Both the position numbers and the translations under genes were made by a program. Below, one piece after another: positions 1-8,190 of a DNA stretch of 34,381 bases; within the stretch, counting starts at the first letter, position 1; the number at the start of each line of letters is the position of its first letter. The notes beneath the pieces were generated by a model that had not been told where the DNA came from, did no database searches, and saw nothing but the letters and a program-made list of their open reading frames with translations. Origin of the DNA: Lachnospiraceae bacterium (lineage in GTDB: Bacteria; Bacillota; Clostridia; Lachnospirales; Lachnospiraceae); assembly GCA_015057515.1 (NCBI GenBank), contig SVED01000015.1, forward strand, positions 1 to 34,381, given 5' to 3'.

Positions 1-8
1 TACAAACG

Positions 9-500
9 TTACTCTGAGATAGCATTTCCGCTTGTAAAACCTGTAAGACCTGTACGTACCATCTCTTCAATAGTAAATCCATCAAGCAATGTAATAAATG
101 CTTCAACCTTGCTGATATTACCAGTAATCTCAATCATAACTGACTCCTTAGCAACATCAACAACTTTGGCTCTAAATACATCTGCAAGTGATATAATCTG
201 CTGTCTCTCTTCTAATGTCGTTTTAACCTTTACAAGAAGAAGTTCTCTACAAACAGACTCCCCATCCTTAAGCTCTGTGATTGAATTCACATCCTCTAAC
301 TTAAGAAGCTGCTTTTTAATCTGGCTTAATATTCTGTCGTCACCACTGACAGCAACAGTCATACGAGAGAACTTAGGGTCCTCTGTAACACCTACAGACA
401 AGCTGTCAATATTATATCCTCTACGGCTGAACAATCCTGAAACTCTACTAAGTACACCTGATGTATTGTCAACCAATAATGATAACACCATCTTCTTCAT
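9..500 (-). CDS. ilvN: Acetolactate synthase small (regulatory) subunit
   Basis: Regulatory subunit of acetohydroxyacid synthase, the first common enzyme of valine, leucine and isoleucine synthesis. It binds the catalytic subunit and confers feedback control. The 163 residues fit the family (about 160-170). The N-terminal ACT domain is clear: residues 5-35 carry the pattern LLVDNTSGVLSRVSGLFSRR followed by GYNI, and the C-terminal half is the conserved small-subunit domain. The start is the ATG at 500, with a GGTGG ribosome binding site 9 bases upstream. It lies 59 bases after metH on the same strand, with no clear terminator or strong promoter between. The catalytic subunit gene is not directly upstream, where it is often found; it could lie beyond the left edge or elsewhere. 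Confidence 0.95.
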   Translation of the reverse strand: MKKMVLSLLVDNTSGVLSRVSGLFSRRGYNIDSLSVGVTEDPKFSRMTVAVSGDDRILSQIKKQLLKLEDVNSITELKDGESVCRELLLVKVKTTLEERQQIISLADVFRAKVVDVAKESVMIEITGNISKVEAFITLLDGFTIEEMVRTGLTGFTSGNAISE

Positions 501-559
501 ATAATGTATCCACCTTTCAACCTGAATCTGAAAAATTCGCTAATGTATATTTTAACCAT

Positions 560-2983
560 TTAAACTTCTTCTGTCAATAGTCTGTCCACAAGCTTTACTG
601 CATCATTTGCGTCCTTAGAGTAACCTTCCGCACCAATTTCGTCGGCGAAATTCTGTGACACAACAGCCCCTCCAATAACAACCTTAAACGGAAGCTTTCT
701 TGCTTTTACTTCATCTACAACATCCTTCATTCTCATCATAGTTGTAGTCATAAGTGCAGAAAGACCGATGACACCTGCTTTTTCTTTTATTGCCGTTTCA
801 ATAATAATATCCTTAGGCACATCTTTCCCAAGATCTACCACTCGATATCCATAATTTTTCAGCATAAGAACAACAAGATTTTTTCCTATATCATGAATAT
901 CACCTTCCACAGTTGCCATAACTATTGTTCCCTTGTCACAAGTCTTATCCCTAACCCCTAACAAAGGTGTAATATAGTCAATAGCTATATCCATAGTTGT
1001 AGCACCTGCTATGAGTTGTGGCAGGTAATATTTCTTCTGTTCAAAAAGCTCTCCCACTTTATTTACAGCAGGAATAAGTTCATTATCTATAATATCCTGT
1101 GGTGACTTTCCCTGGTCAATAGCCTTTTTTACATCAGAAACTATGGCGTTTTTATTACCTTTTACAACATCCATAAAGATATCGCTTCCCATGATATCCA
1201 CTTTATCTTTGGACAGGCTAGTCTCTACATTTTGAGAAATAGGTATAACCTCGGCAACATAATCGTCCTGAGCGTTTTCCTTAGCAAGCAATAAATCTGA
1301 GGCCAAAGAAGCATTAACAATTTGTGCCTGTCCAGGATTACAAATAGCCATTGTTAATCCTGCATTTATTGCCATAGTAAGAAAAGCTGTATTAACATTT
1401 ATGCGCTCAGGTAAGCCAAATGATATATTTGACAAGCCACAGACCGTTGGCAATTTTAATTCTTCTTTGCAATATCTTATTGTTTCAAGAGTTTCTAAAG
1501 CTGCATATCTATTTGCACCAACAGTTGTAACCAAACCGTCTATAACTATATTTTCTCTGGCCACTCCTTCTTCTTGTGCAATATCTAAAAGCTTAGTAAT
1601 AATGTATTTCTTCTCCTCTAAGCTTTCTGGCAAGCCCTTATCAGAAAGTGGCAAAAGAATACACATAGCACCATATTTTGCCGCCAATTTCATAAGAGGA
1701 CGACATTTCTTTTCTTCAAGAGAAATGGAATTAATAAGCGCCTTACCTGGGTATAACCTAAGTGCCGCCTCTATTACATCAACATAGCTGGAATCAATAC
1801 ACAAAGGCACATCAACCACTGACATGACCTCTGTTATAGCACGTTTCATCATAGCGCCTTCATCTATACCATTCATACCCATATTTATATCGAGTATTTT
1901 AGCACCCTTTTCAACCTGCTCTTCTGCCATAGATATAACCATATCCATTTTGCCATTTCTCAGTTCCTCTTGAAGATTTTTCTTACCTGTAGGGTTAATA
2001 CGCTCTCCTATAACAAGGAATTTTCCATGGAGGCAAATATCCTGAACCTTATATTCACTGGCTAAAACCAACCTATTACTTTTCTTAAGTTCACCTGGGA
2101 CAATATTTCTGACAAGACATTTTAATGCAGCAATATGTTTAGGTGTGGTTCCACAACAACCTCCAACAGCTCTTGCACCTGCATCCACAATCATTCTTCC
2201 GTACTTTGAAAACTCTTCCGGAGTCATTGTATACTGAGTTTTTCCATCAATAAGTTCCGGCATTCCATTGTTTGGTTTTGCAAAAACTGGTACATTTGCA
2301 TATTCCATCATTCTTTTAATGAGAGATATCATTTCAAGAGGTCCTGTTGAACAGTTTATACCTACCGCATCAGCACCAAGGCTTTGAAGAACTACTACCG
2401 CCGATTCAGGAGTTTGTCCAAATAAGGTTTTACCATCTTCATTAAAGGTCATACTTACCATTACAGGTAAATCACATACTTCTTTAATGGCTATAAGGGC
2501 AGCTCTTGCCTCTGCAAGGCTCATCATGGTCTCCACAACGAATAAATCTACACCTGCTTTAACCAAAATCTCAGCCTGTTCTTTATAAACATCTATAAGT
2601 TCATCTAACTCCATATTTCCCATAGGAGCTAGCTGACGACCAGTCATTGTTAAATCACCGGCCACGTAACCTCTATAACCCTCTTTTGCTATAGCTTCTT
2701 TAGACAAAGCTACCAAACGAGTGTTAATATCAACAATATCTTTATCTAAACCATATTCAGCCAACTTAATTCTGTTTGCAGTAAAAGTCGGTGCAAGAAG
2801 AATATTACTTCCTGCTTTGATATATTCTCTTTGTAATTTAATCAGATGATTTGGGTTATCCAAAATCCATTTCTCCGGACATACTCCAACCGGCATACCT
2901 GCCGCCATTAAGTTACTGCCCGTAGCACCATCCAACATTACTATTCTGTTTTCTAATAAATTTCTAAACTGAATTCTATTCAT
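560..2983 (-). CDS. metH: Methionine synthase, cobalamin-dependent, compact form
   Basis: Transfers the methyl group of 5-methyltetrahydrofolate to homocysteine through cobalamin. Domains in order: homocysteine-binding barrel (about 1-290) with zinc ligands Cys211 (GINC) and Cys276-Cys277 (GGCCGTTP); pterin-binding barrel (about 320-570, starting LVIGERINPTGKK); helical cap and B12-binding domain (about 600-807) with DIHDIG at 695-700, where His697 is the expected cobalt ligand. At 807 residues it lacks the roughly 330-residue C-terminal AdoMet-binding reactivation domain of the long E. coli type. The reading frame ends cleanly after the B12 domain, so this is a short architecture and not a broken gene. 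It starts 17 bases after the L,D-transpeptidase gene with a GGTGAT ribosome binding site, so it is probably co-transcribed with it. Confidence 0.95.
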   Translation of the reverse strand: MNRIQFRNLLENRIVMLDGATGSNLMAAGMPVGVCPEKWILDNPNHLIKLQREYIKAGSNILLAPTFTANRIKLAEYGLDKDIVDINTRLVALSKEAIAKEGYRGYVAGDLTMTGRQLAPMGNMELDELIDVYKEQAEILVKAGVDLFVVETMMSLAEARAALIAIKEVCDLPVMVSMTFNEDGKTLFGQTPESAVVVLQSLGADAVGINCSTGPLEMISLIKRMMEYANVPVFAKPNNGMPELIDGKTQYTMTPEEFSKYGRMIVDAGARAVGGCCGTTPKHIAALKCLVRNIVPGELKKSNRLVLASEYKVQDICLHGKFLVIGERINPTGKKNLQEELRNGKMDMVISMAEEQVEKGAKILDINMGMNGIDEGAMMKRAITEVMSVVDVPLCIDSSYVDVIEAALRLYPGKALINSISLEEKKCRPLMKLAAKYGAMCILLPLSDKGLPESLEEKKYIITKLLDIAQEEGVARENIVIDGLVTTVGANRYAALETLETIRYCKEELKLPTVCGLSNISFGLPERINVNTAFLTMAINAGLTMAICNPGQAQIVNASLASDLLLAKENAQDDYVAEVIPISQNVETSLSKDKVDIMGSDIFMDVVKGNKNAIVSDVKKAIDQGKSPQDIIDNELIPAVNKVGELFEQKKYYLPQLIAGATTMDIAIDYITPLLGVRDKTCDKGTIVMATVEGDIHDIGKNLVVLMLKNYGYRVVDLGKDVPKDIIIETAIKEKAGVIGLSALMTTTMMRMKDVVDEVKARKLPFKVVIGGAVVSQNFADEIGAEGYSKDANDAVKLVDRLLTEEV

Positions 2984-3000
2984 AATATATTCATCACCAA

Positions 3001-4680
3001 TTATTCTTTTACTTCAACCACCTCATCGTCCCAGTAGCATACAATAGGCATTCCATATTCTATATTATTATATATTTTCTCTGCTGCTTCATATGGGAGG
3101 TTGATACATCCATGAGAGCCATCATATTGATAAATATCTCCACCAAAAGCATCTCTCCATGTTGCATCATGTAAACCGATACCACCATTAAATGGCATCC
3201 AGAAATATACAAAAGATGCATATCCCGGTCCTCTTAATGTTGCATTTACATCTTTTCCGTTCAACTGGTATAAACCTCCCGGTGTCTTCATTCCACCAGC
3301 AATACTACCAGTAACACAATCTGTTTCAACTATACATAATCCGTCCACGTACATATATACCTTCTGGTCTGAAAGATCAATTTCAACGTAGGTATCACCT
3401 ATATCATTTAAGTCGCTATGAGCATAACCTTCTTTTTTACATGCAGGTTTTTTGGTGAAATCTTCCTGAGTTAAAAGAGCTTCATAAAGCTCCTCTGCTT
3501 CTTTTTCTCCATCCAAAATCCAGCCATAATAGCCACCATATATAAGTATAGTTCTTCCATCATTGGTTAAGAATTTTCTTTCTGTGTATGATGTAGTGTT
3601 TTCCTCTGCAAATTTATGGGCATAAAGTTCTACATTACTCTTACTAATTACAACATCTCCCCAAGAATCAAGATAAGCCATGGTTGACAAATCTTCTCTT
3701 GAAATTGGAACAAGATGACCATTAAAATCGTAATATGCCTCTATAGATAAATACTTTTCAGCATTGGCAACACGCTCAGTAATATAATCGGAATCCTCAA
3801 GTATGTCTGCTTTAACATAACAATCATTTTCATCAATATTTACACTACCAGAATATCCATCTAAAGCAGCTGTTATACACTCTAAAACTTTATCTTCATC
3901 AAGCTGCGTACCTGTTACATCAGGAGTTACAATAACCTCTCCCTCACTCATTCTAACACTTGCATCCTTGGATTTAACCATATTATCTGGATTCATACAC
4001 TCAAAATTCGAAATGTAATCTGCCATATTGTCTTTGTTATAGTATGCCTTGTAATTAACAGTGTAGTTATCTTCTTCAAAAATATTAACAAACCACAAAA
4101 AATGATTTTGCTTAGTTTTTATATTTTCTACACTCTCTTCAAGATAAAATTCTAAACTTCCGTCGCCCTGTTTAATTGTTTCTTCACAATCCTTGAACAC
4201 AACATTAAGTTCATATTCTGAAAATTCTTTTTCGAATATTTCCTCAACCTCTTCAATAGACTTGTTAGAAATATCATATTCATTTAAATATGTACCCTTA
4301 TCAAAATGTGTAGAAAAATAAAACACACCACTAATATATACCACAGCGAGGGAAACAATTAGTGCAACCAAAATCCACTTGAAAATTTTCTTTTTCTTTT
4401 TATATTTTCCTACTGATGAATCAACATATGGCTCCTTTTGTTCATTGCTGTTACCATCTAATAGTTCAGCATTGCTTTTTGGTTCTTCTTTTGAATCCGA
4501 GTTGTTTTCACCTTTAGATTCTTCTTTATCTTTAGTTGTTTCTTTAGATTCTTCTTTTGATTCGTCTACAGAAGTTGCACTTTTTTCAGATTCTTCTGTA
4601 GTATTGTCCTTAGAATTATTTTTTTCTAAAGCTTCTGTCTCTAAAGATAAAATATCTTTTTCATTGTTATCACTTGTCAT
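3001..4680 (-). CDS. Membrane-anchored L,D-transpeptidase (YkuD domain)
   Basis: Predicted cell-wall cross-linking enzyme forming 3-3 peptide bonds, or attaching groups to peptidoglycan stems. Residues 1-93 are a highly charged, Ser/Glu/Lys-rich low-complexity tail, followed by a lysine run and one membrane helix (about 100-122), so the tail should be cytoplasmic and the rest extracytoplasmic. The middle (about 130-420) resembles the peptidoglycan-binding region found before YkuD domains in Clostridia. The C-terminal YkuD domain shows GLHDATW (His504) and SHGCIN with His523 and nucleophile Cys525. The length of 559 residues fits multidomain clostridial members. The start ATG at 4680 follows an AAGGA site, and a sigma-A-like promoter lies at 4721-4749. 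It heads a likely unit with metH and ilvN. The substrate specificity cannot be read from the sequence. Confidence 0.9.
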   Translation of the reverse strand: MTSDNNEKDILSLETEALEKNNSKDNTTEESEKSATSVDESKEESKETTKDKEESKGENNSDSKEEPKSNAELLDGNSNEQKEPYVDSSVGKYKKKKKIFKWILVALIVSLAVVYISGVFYFSTHFDKGTYLNEYDISNKSIEEVEEIFEKEFSEYELNVVFKDCEETIKQGDGSLEFYLEESVENIKTKQNHFLWFVNIFEEDNYTVNYKAYYNKDNMADYISNFECMNPDNMVKSKDASVRMSEGEVIVTPDVTGTQLDEDKVLECITAALDGYSGSVNIDENDCYVKADILEDSDYITERVANAEKYLSIEAYYDFNGHLVPISREDLSTMAYLDSWGDVVISKSNVELYAHKFAEENTTSYTERKFLTNDGRTILIYGGYYGWILDGEKEAEELYEALLTQEDFTKKPACKKEGYAHSDLNDIGDTYVEIDLSDQKVYMYVDGLCIVETDCVTGSIAGGMKTPGGLYQLNGKDVNATLRGPGYASFVYFWMPFNGGIGLHDATWRDAFGGDIYQYDGSHGCINLPYEAAEKIYNNIEYGMPIVCYWDDEVVEVKE

Positions 4681-4720
4681 ACCTGTAATTCCTTTTCACT
4701 TTTAATAAATAATCAGAGAT

Positions 4721-4749
4721 ATAATATATTACTTCTGGCTTTTTTTCAA
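4721..4749 (-). promoter_or_regulatory. Sigma-A-like promoter of the L,D-transpeptidase gene
   Basis: Reading the minus strand, TTGAAA (4744-4749) and TATTAT (4721-4726) are separated by exactly 17 bases, 40 bases before the start codon. It lies between the metallophosphoesterase stop and the L,D-transpeptidase start, implying a new transcript for L,D-transpeptidase-metH-ilvN. Prediction from consensus only. Confidence 0.6.
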
Positions 4750-4759
4750 CATAAATATA

Positions 4760-5713
4760 CTATTTTTTACAACTTTGTTGTGTGGAATTTATGTTCAAAA
4801 AAACAATTTCCGGAATATTATTAACTCTAATCTTTAATGAATGTGCCCCTAATCCATTTGTGAGTAGCATTTTAGTATCATTTTTTTTGTATATACCATA
4901 GGTAAATCTTGGCATTATATGAAGCCTCGGAGATAAAAGTCCTCCTATTAATGGCAACCTAACCAAGCCTCCATGATTATGTCCAGATAAAACAAGATTA
5001 GCACCCCATTTTACATAAGATTCAAAATAATCAGGATGATGTGCTATAAGTATATTATATGAATTCTTATCAACTCTTCCTATATATGTTTCAATATCCT
5101 GAACATAAAGAGGAGGAACTTTAAATCGCGTATAATGTTTCCCCCTTATATTTAGGCCGTATATAGAAAACAATTGACCTTTTATTTCAAAAGTAATTTT
5201 TTCATTATTCAACAAATGAACCTTGTCACTCAGTATTGATGTATAGTTAATCCAATTGTCTCCCACTCCTTTATATTGAGCAGATACTCCCATCTCATGA
5301 TTTCCATATCCATAATAAACTGGGGCAACCAAAGCTAATCTGTTTACAAATTCAGCAGTTTTTATATTGTTATTTATGTGATTTTCGCTACAGACAATCA
5401 TATCCCCAGCAATAACAATTATGTCCGGTTTGTATTCCTTAATGTCACGAATTATTGAGGAATTATCCTCATCAAACCAGCAATTATGCATATCTGCCAG
5501 CACAACAATTCTTAATCCTGTAAAATCTTTATTATCAATATCATCTATAGTATATCTTGCTATCTTATACCTTTTACACTCATATTTGCTCCAAGAAAGT
5601 ATAATTGTAATCCCTAATGCCACAATACCAAGAAAAAGAGGCAAAGAAAAACTTATTATTAATATACAAAACAATATAATAATTGCTAAAAAGAATAATT
5701 TGTATATGAACAT
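4760..5713 (-). CDS. Membrane-associated calcineurin-like metallophosphoesterase
   Basis: Two-metal phosphoesterase of the YkuE/YaeI type. One or two hydrophobic N-terminal segments (about 3-40) anchor it. The metal-binding signature is complete: D74-x-H76 (ADMH), GD104 (AGDM), GNH139E, H225-H226 (IAHHPD) and GHNH (244-247, followed by GG). The 317 residues are normal for membrane-anchored members. The start ATG at 5713 has a strong AGGAGG site 7 bases upstream. It follows the D-Ala-D-Ala carboxypeptidase gene by 53 bases on the same strand and precedes an L,D-transpeptidase, so a cell-envelope role is plausible, for example dephosphorylation of a lipid intermediate as suggested for YaeI. The substrate is unknown. 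Confidence 0.88.
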   Translation of the reverse strand: MFIYKLFFLAIIILFCILIISFSLPLFLGIVALGITIILSWSKYECKRYKIARYTIDDIDNKDFTGLRIVVLADMHNCWFDEDNSSIIRDIKEYKPDIIVIAGDMIVCSENHINNNIKTAEFVNRLALVAPVYYGYGNHEMGVSAQYKGVGDNWINYTSILSDKVHLLNNEKITFEIKGQLFSIYGLNIRGKHYTRFKVPPLYVQDIETYIGRVDKNSYNILIAHHPDYFESYVKWGANLVLSGHNHGGLVRLPLIGGLLSPRLHIMPRFTYGIYKKNDTKMLLTNGLGAHSLKIRVNNIPEIVFLNINSTQQSCKK

Positions 5714-5766
5714 AGTCTGACCTCCTTTTTATCACTAATATCTGGTCTATAATATCATAATAAGGA

Positions 5767-6981
5767 CTAATTTACCATAAATATTCTCAGGGCAAAATCC
5801 TTAACACAATATTTGTATGTTAGCTTCTCAATATTCTCTCCGGAATATATGAATTCCTCATCAATAACCTTTCCATCAATGGAGTATTGTACAACACCAA
5901 TAATATCACCTTCATAAATTGGAGCTTTTAGATTATTGTAAGGAACTATTTTCTTTTCAACCTTATCCACAGAACCATTAATTATTGGTATTACTTTCTT
6001 TTTTGCACTATTATATACAGTTATATTTTTTGTTCCACCCTCCACAGTGAAAGTGAGTTCATCTGTTAAAACCTGATTATCCTCATATATCTCACATAAA
6101 GAAAAACCATAATCTAACAATTTAGCAGCCTCACTATTTCTAATTTCCTTTGTATCTGCTCCCATAATTACAGCAACCATTTCCATATCATCACGTCTTG
6201 CTGTGGCCGAAATACAATACTTAGCCTGTGATGTAAAACCTGTTTTCAAACCCGTAGCACCATTATATTGTTTTAAGAACTTGTTTGTATTAGCCAAATC
6301 AAACCTTGTCTCTCCACGATTTGTTTTATGTATTATATAATCCATCCATGTGGTAGTATATTTCTCTATCTCAGGATAATTTAACATTAATTCCCTAGAC
6401 ATTATTGCGATATCTCTTGCACAGGTATAATGCCCCTCTTCCTCCAGACCACATGCATTTTTGAAACAAGTATTATTCATTCCCAGCTCTTTTGCACGTT
6501 CATTCATTTTATCAACAAATAAATCCTCACTGCCTGAAATATATTCCGCCATAGCAACAGCCGCGTCGTTTCCTGATGCTATAACAATACACTTAATTAA
6601 ATCTTCCACTTTTTGTTGTTCTCCTGATTCAAAGAAGCATTGTGAGCCCCCCATAGACGCAGCATGCTCAGTAATCGTAACAACATCATCTAATGCAATA
6701 TTTCCCTTATCAATTTCTTCAAAAATCAAAAGTAATGTCATAACCTTAGTTACAGATGCAGGTCTTAACTGTTCATCTGGATTTTTTTCGTAAAGTATTG
6801 TTCCTGAATCTATTTCCATCAAAACAGCCGATTTTGATGAAATACCAAGCTTATCCTCAGATTCAATTTTTTCTTCATCCTCAATCTCACCATTTTCAGT
6901 AGCACAAGTTAAAACTGTATGTTGTGAAATTGAAAGTGATAAAATTCCTAAAACAAAGATTAATGTAATAAATTTCTTCAT
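5767..6981 (-). CDS. D-alanyl-D-alanine carboxypeptidase (DacF/PBP5-type)
   Basis: Exported serine peptidase that trims the terminal D-Ala from peptidoglycan stem peptides. A signal peptide covers about residues 1-27, followed by an acidic linker. The penicillin-binding motifs are all present: S76-V-T-K79, S136-G-N138 and K246-T-G248. A C-terminal beta-rich PBP5-like domain follows (about 300-390). The start is the ATG at 6981: a TTG at 6996 overlaps the GAGGA ribosome binding site and would break the signal peptide, so I reject it. The length is 404 residues. A TATAAT box on the minus strand at 7012-7017 may be its -10, but the -35 is poor. It is divergent from the DAHP synthase gene. A second family member lies at 11525-12700; which one serves sporulation and which growth is not certain. 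Confidence 0.92.
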   Translation of the reverse strand: MKKFITLIFVLGILSLSISQHTVLTCATENGEIEDEEKIESEDKLGISSKSAVLMEIDSGTILYEKNPDEQLRPASVTKVMTLLLIFEEIDKGNIALDDVVTITEHAASMGGSQCFFESGEQQKVEDLIKCIVIASGNDAAVAMAEYISGSEDLFVDKMNERAKELGMNNTCFKNACGLEEEGHYTCARDIAIMSRELMLNYPEIEKYTTTWMDYIIHKTNRGETRFDLANTNKFLKQYNGATGLKTGFTSQAKYCISATARRDDMEMVAVIMGADTKEIRNSEAAKLLDYGFSLCEIYEDNQVLTDELTFTVEGGTKNITVYNSAKKKVIPIINGSVDKVEKKIVPYNNLKAPIYEGDIIGVVQYSIDGKVIDEEFIYSGENIEKLTYKYCVKDFALRIFMVN

Positions 6982-7052
6982 AAATATTGTCCTCAAAATA
7001 AATATTAGTACATTATACTTTTACATATTTTTTTTATGATAATAAATTTATC

Positions 7053-7081
7053 TTGACTTTTTCACTTTACACTGTTAAACT
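7053..7081 (+). promoter_or_regulatory. Sigma-A-like promoter of the DAHP synthase-asnB unit
   Basis: TTGACT (7053-7058), 17 bases, then TAAACT (7076-7081). Transcription would begin near 7088, about 30 bases before the ATG at 7119. The in-frame TTG at 7053 that extends the open frame lies inside the -35 box, which argues against that longer start. Confidence 0.6.
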
Positions 7082-7118
7082 GCAAAGTAATCAAACATAT
7101 ATCTTAGGGGGACTATTT

Positions 7119-8147
7119 ATGAGTATTACATTTGTAAAGAAATTACCAACTGAGGAAGAACTAAAAGCTTTATTACCTTTAAACGAGGAACTTCGTGCTA
7201 TAAAAGAAGCCAGAGACGAAGAAATCAAAAAAGTATTCTCAGGCGAGTCAGATAAGTTTATCTTTGTTATTGGCCCATGCTCTGCTGACAGCGAAGAACC
7301 AGTTATGGACTATATTCACAGACTAAAGGATATTCAGGATATGGTAAAGGATAAGATACTGATTATACCTAGAATATATACTGGTAAGCCACGTACCACT
7401 GGTGCCGGTTACAAAGGAATGGTCCATCAGCCAGACCCAAGCAAAAAAACAGATATGGCAGAAGGACTTATTGCCATTAGAAAATTACATTTAAGAGCTA
7501 TTTCTGAAACAGGAATGGCAGCAGCTGATGAGATGCTATATGCAGAAAACACTCACTATGTAGATGATCTTATCGCATATCACGCTGTTGGTGCACGAAG
7601 TGTTGAAGATCAGATGCACAGACTCACTGCCAGTGGTCTTAATGTACCTGTGGGTATGAAAAATCCAACCAGTGGAGATTTTACTGTTATGATGAACTCC
7701 TGTCTTGCAGGTCAAACCAGCCATGTATTTATGTACAAAGGATATCAGGCTGAAACATCTGGAAATCCATATACACACTGCATTTTACGCGGTGGTCTAG
7801 ACAAATATGGTAAATCAGTATCAAACTATCACTATGACGATTTACTTCGTCTTGTAGAAACATATGCTGGCTTTGATATCAAAAATCCTGCATGTATTGT
7901 TGATGCAAATCACAATAACTCTGGAAAAAAGTGGGCTGAACAGCCTCGAATAGTCAAGGAGGTACTTCACTCCTGTCGTCACAATGATGATATTAAAAAG
8001 CTTGTAAAAGGCGTTATGGTAGAAAGTTACATTGAAGATGGTAATCAATCTATAGGTGATGGTATATACGGAAAATCCATAACTGATCCTTGCTTAGGTT
8101 GGGAAAAAACAAAAAAATTACTCTTAGATGTAGCAGAATTGCTTTAA
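7119..8147 (+). CDS. 3-deoxy-7-phosphoheptulonate synthase (class I DAHP synthase)
   Basis: Condenses phosphoenolpyruvate with erythrose-4-phosphate, the entry step to chorismate and aromatic amino acids. Recognisable class I (AroF/AroG-type) blocks: IGPCSAD near the N-terminus, PRIYTGKPRTTGAGYKG, then GARSVEDQMHR, GMKNPTSGD and DANHNNSGKKW. The start is the ATG at 7119, 6 bases after AGGGGGA; the frame stays open upstream to 7053 but that region holds the promoter. The 342 residues match the family. The N-terminus is short and there is no fused chorismate mutase or ACT domain. asnB follows after 37 bases with no terminator, so the two are probably co-transcribed. The paralogue letter (F, G or H) and its feedback specificity cannot be assigned from sequence alone. 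Confidence 0.95.
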   Translation: MSITFVKKLPTEEELKALLPLNEELRAIKEARDEEIKKVFSGESDKFIFVIGPCSADSEEPVMDYIHRLKDIQDMVKDKILIIPRIYTGKPRTTGAGYKGMVHQPDPSKKTDMAEGLIAIRKLHLRAISETGMAAADEMLYAENTHYVDDLIAYHAVGARSVEDQMHRLTASGLNVPVGMKNPTSGDFTVMMNSCLAGQTSHVFMYKGYQAETSGNPYTHCILRGGLDKYGKSVSNYHYDDLLRLVETYAGFDIKNPACIVDANHNNSGKKWAEQPRIVKEVLHSCRHNDDIKKLVKGVMVESYIEDGNQSIGDGIYGKSITDPCLGWEKTKKLLLDVAELL

Positions 8148-8190
8148 ACACATATATTATAAAAAAATATGTTATAGGGATTATATGTGT
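8148..8190 (+). repeat. Inverted repeat spanning the aroF-asnB junction
   Basis: ACACATATA (8148-8156) is perfectly complementary to TATATGTGT (8182-8190), which contains the asnB start codon. The loop of 25 bases holds the AGGG ribosome binding site. The stem is AT-rich and therefore weak; it could slightly reduce asnB initiation or be chance. Confidence 0.35.

Noticed and set aside
109-504. Plus-strand open frame opposite ilvN, and similar frames opposite metH, spoIVA, der, rnhB and ispH-rpsA
   Set aside because: All lie antisense to clearly recognised genes, have no family motifs and no convincing ribosome binding sites.
560-2983. metH as a truncated pseudogene
   Set aside because: All three catalytic domains and ligand residues are intact and the frame ends cleanly after the B12 domain; short forms are common in Clostridia.
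7053-7118. Longer N-terminus for DAHP synthase starting at TTG 7053
   Set aside because: The codons overlap the -35 and -10 boxes and the ribosome binding site; the family begins near the ATG at 7119.
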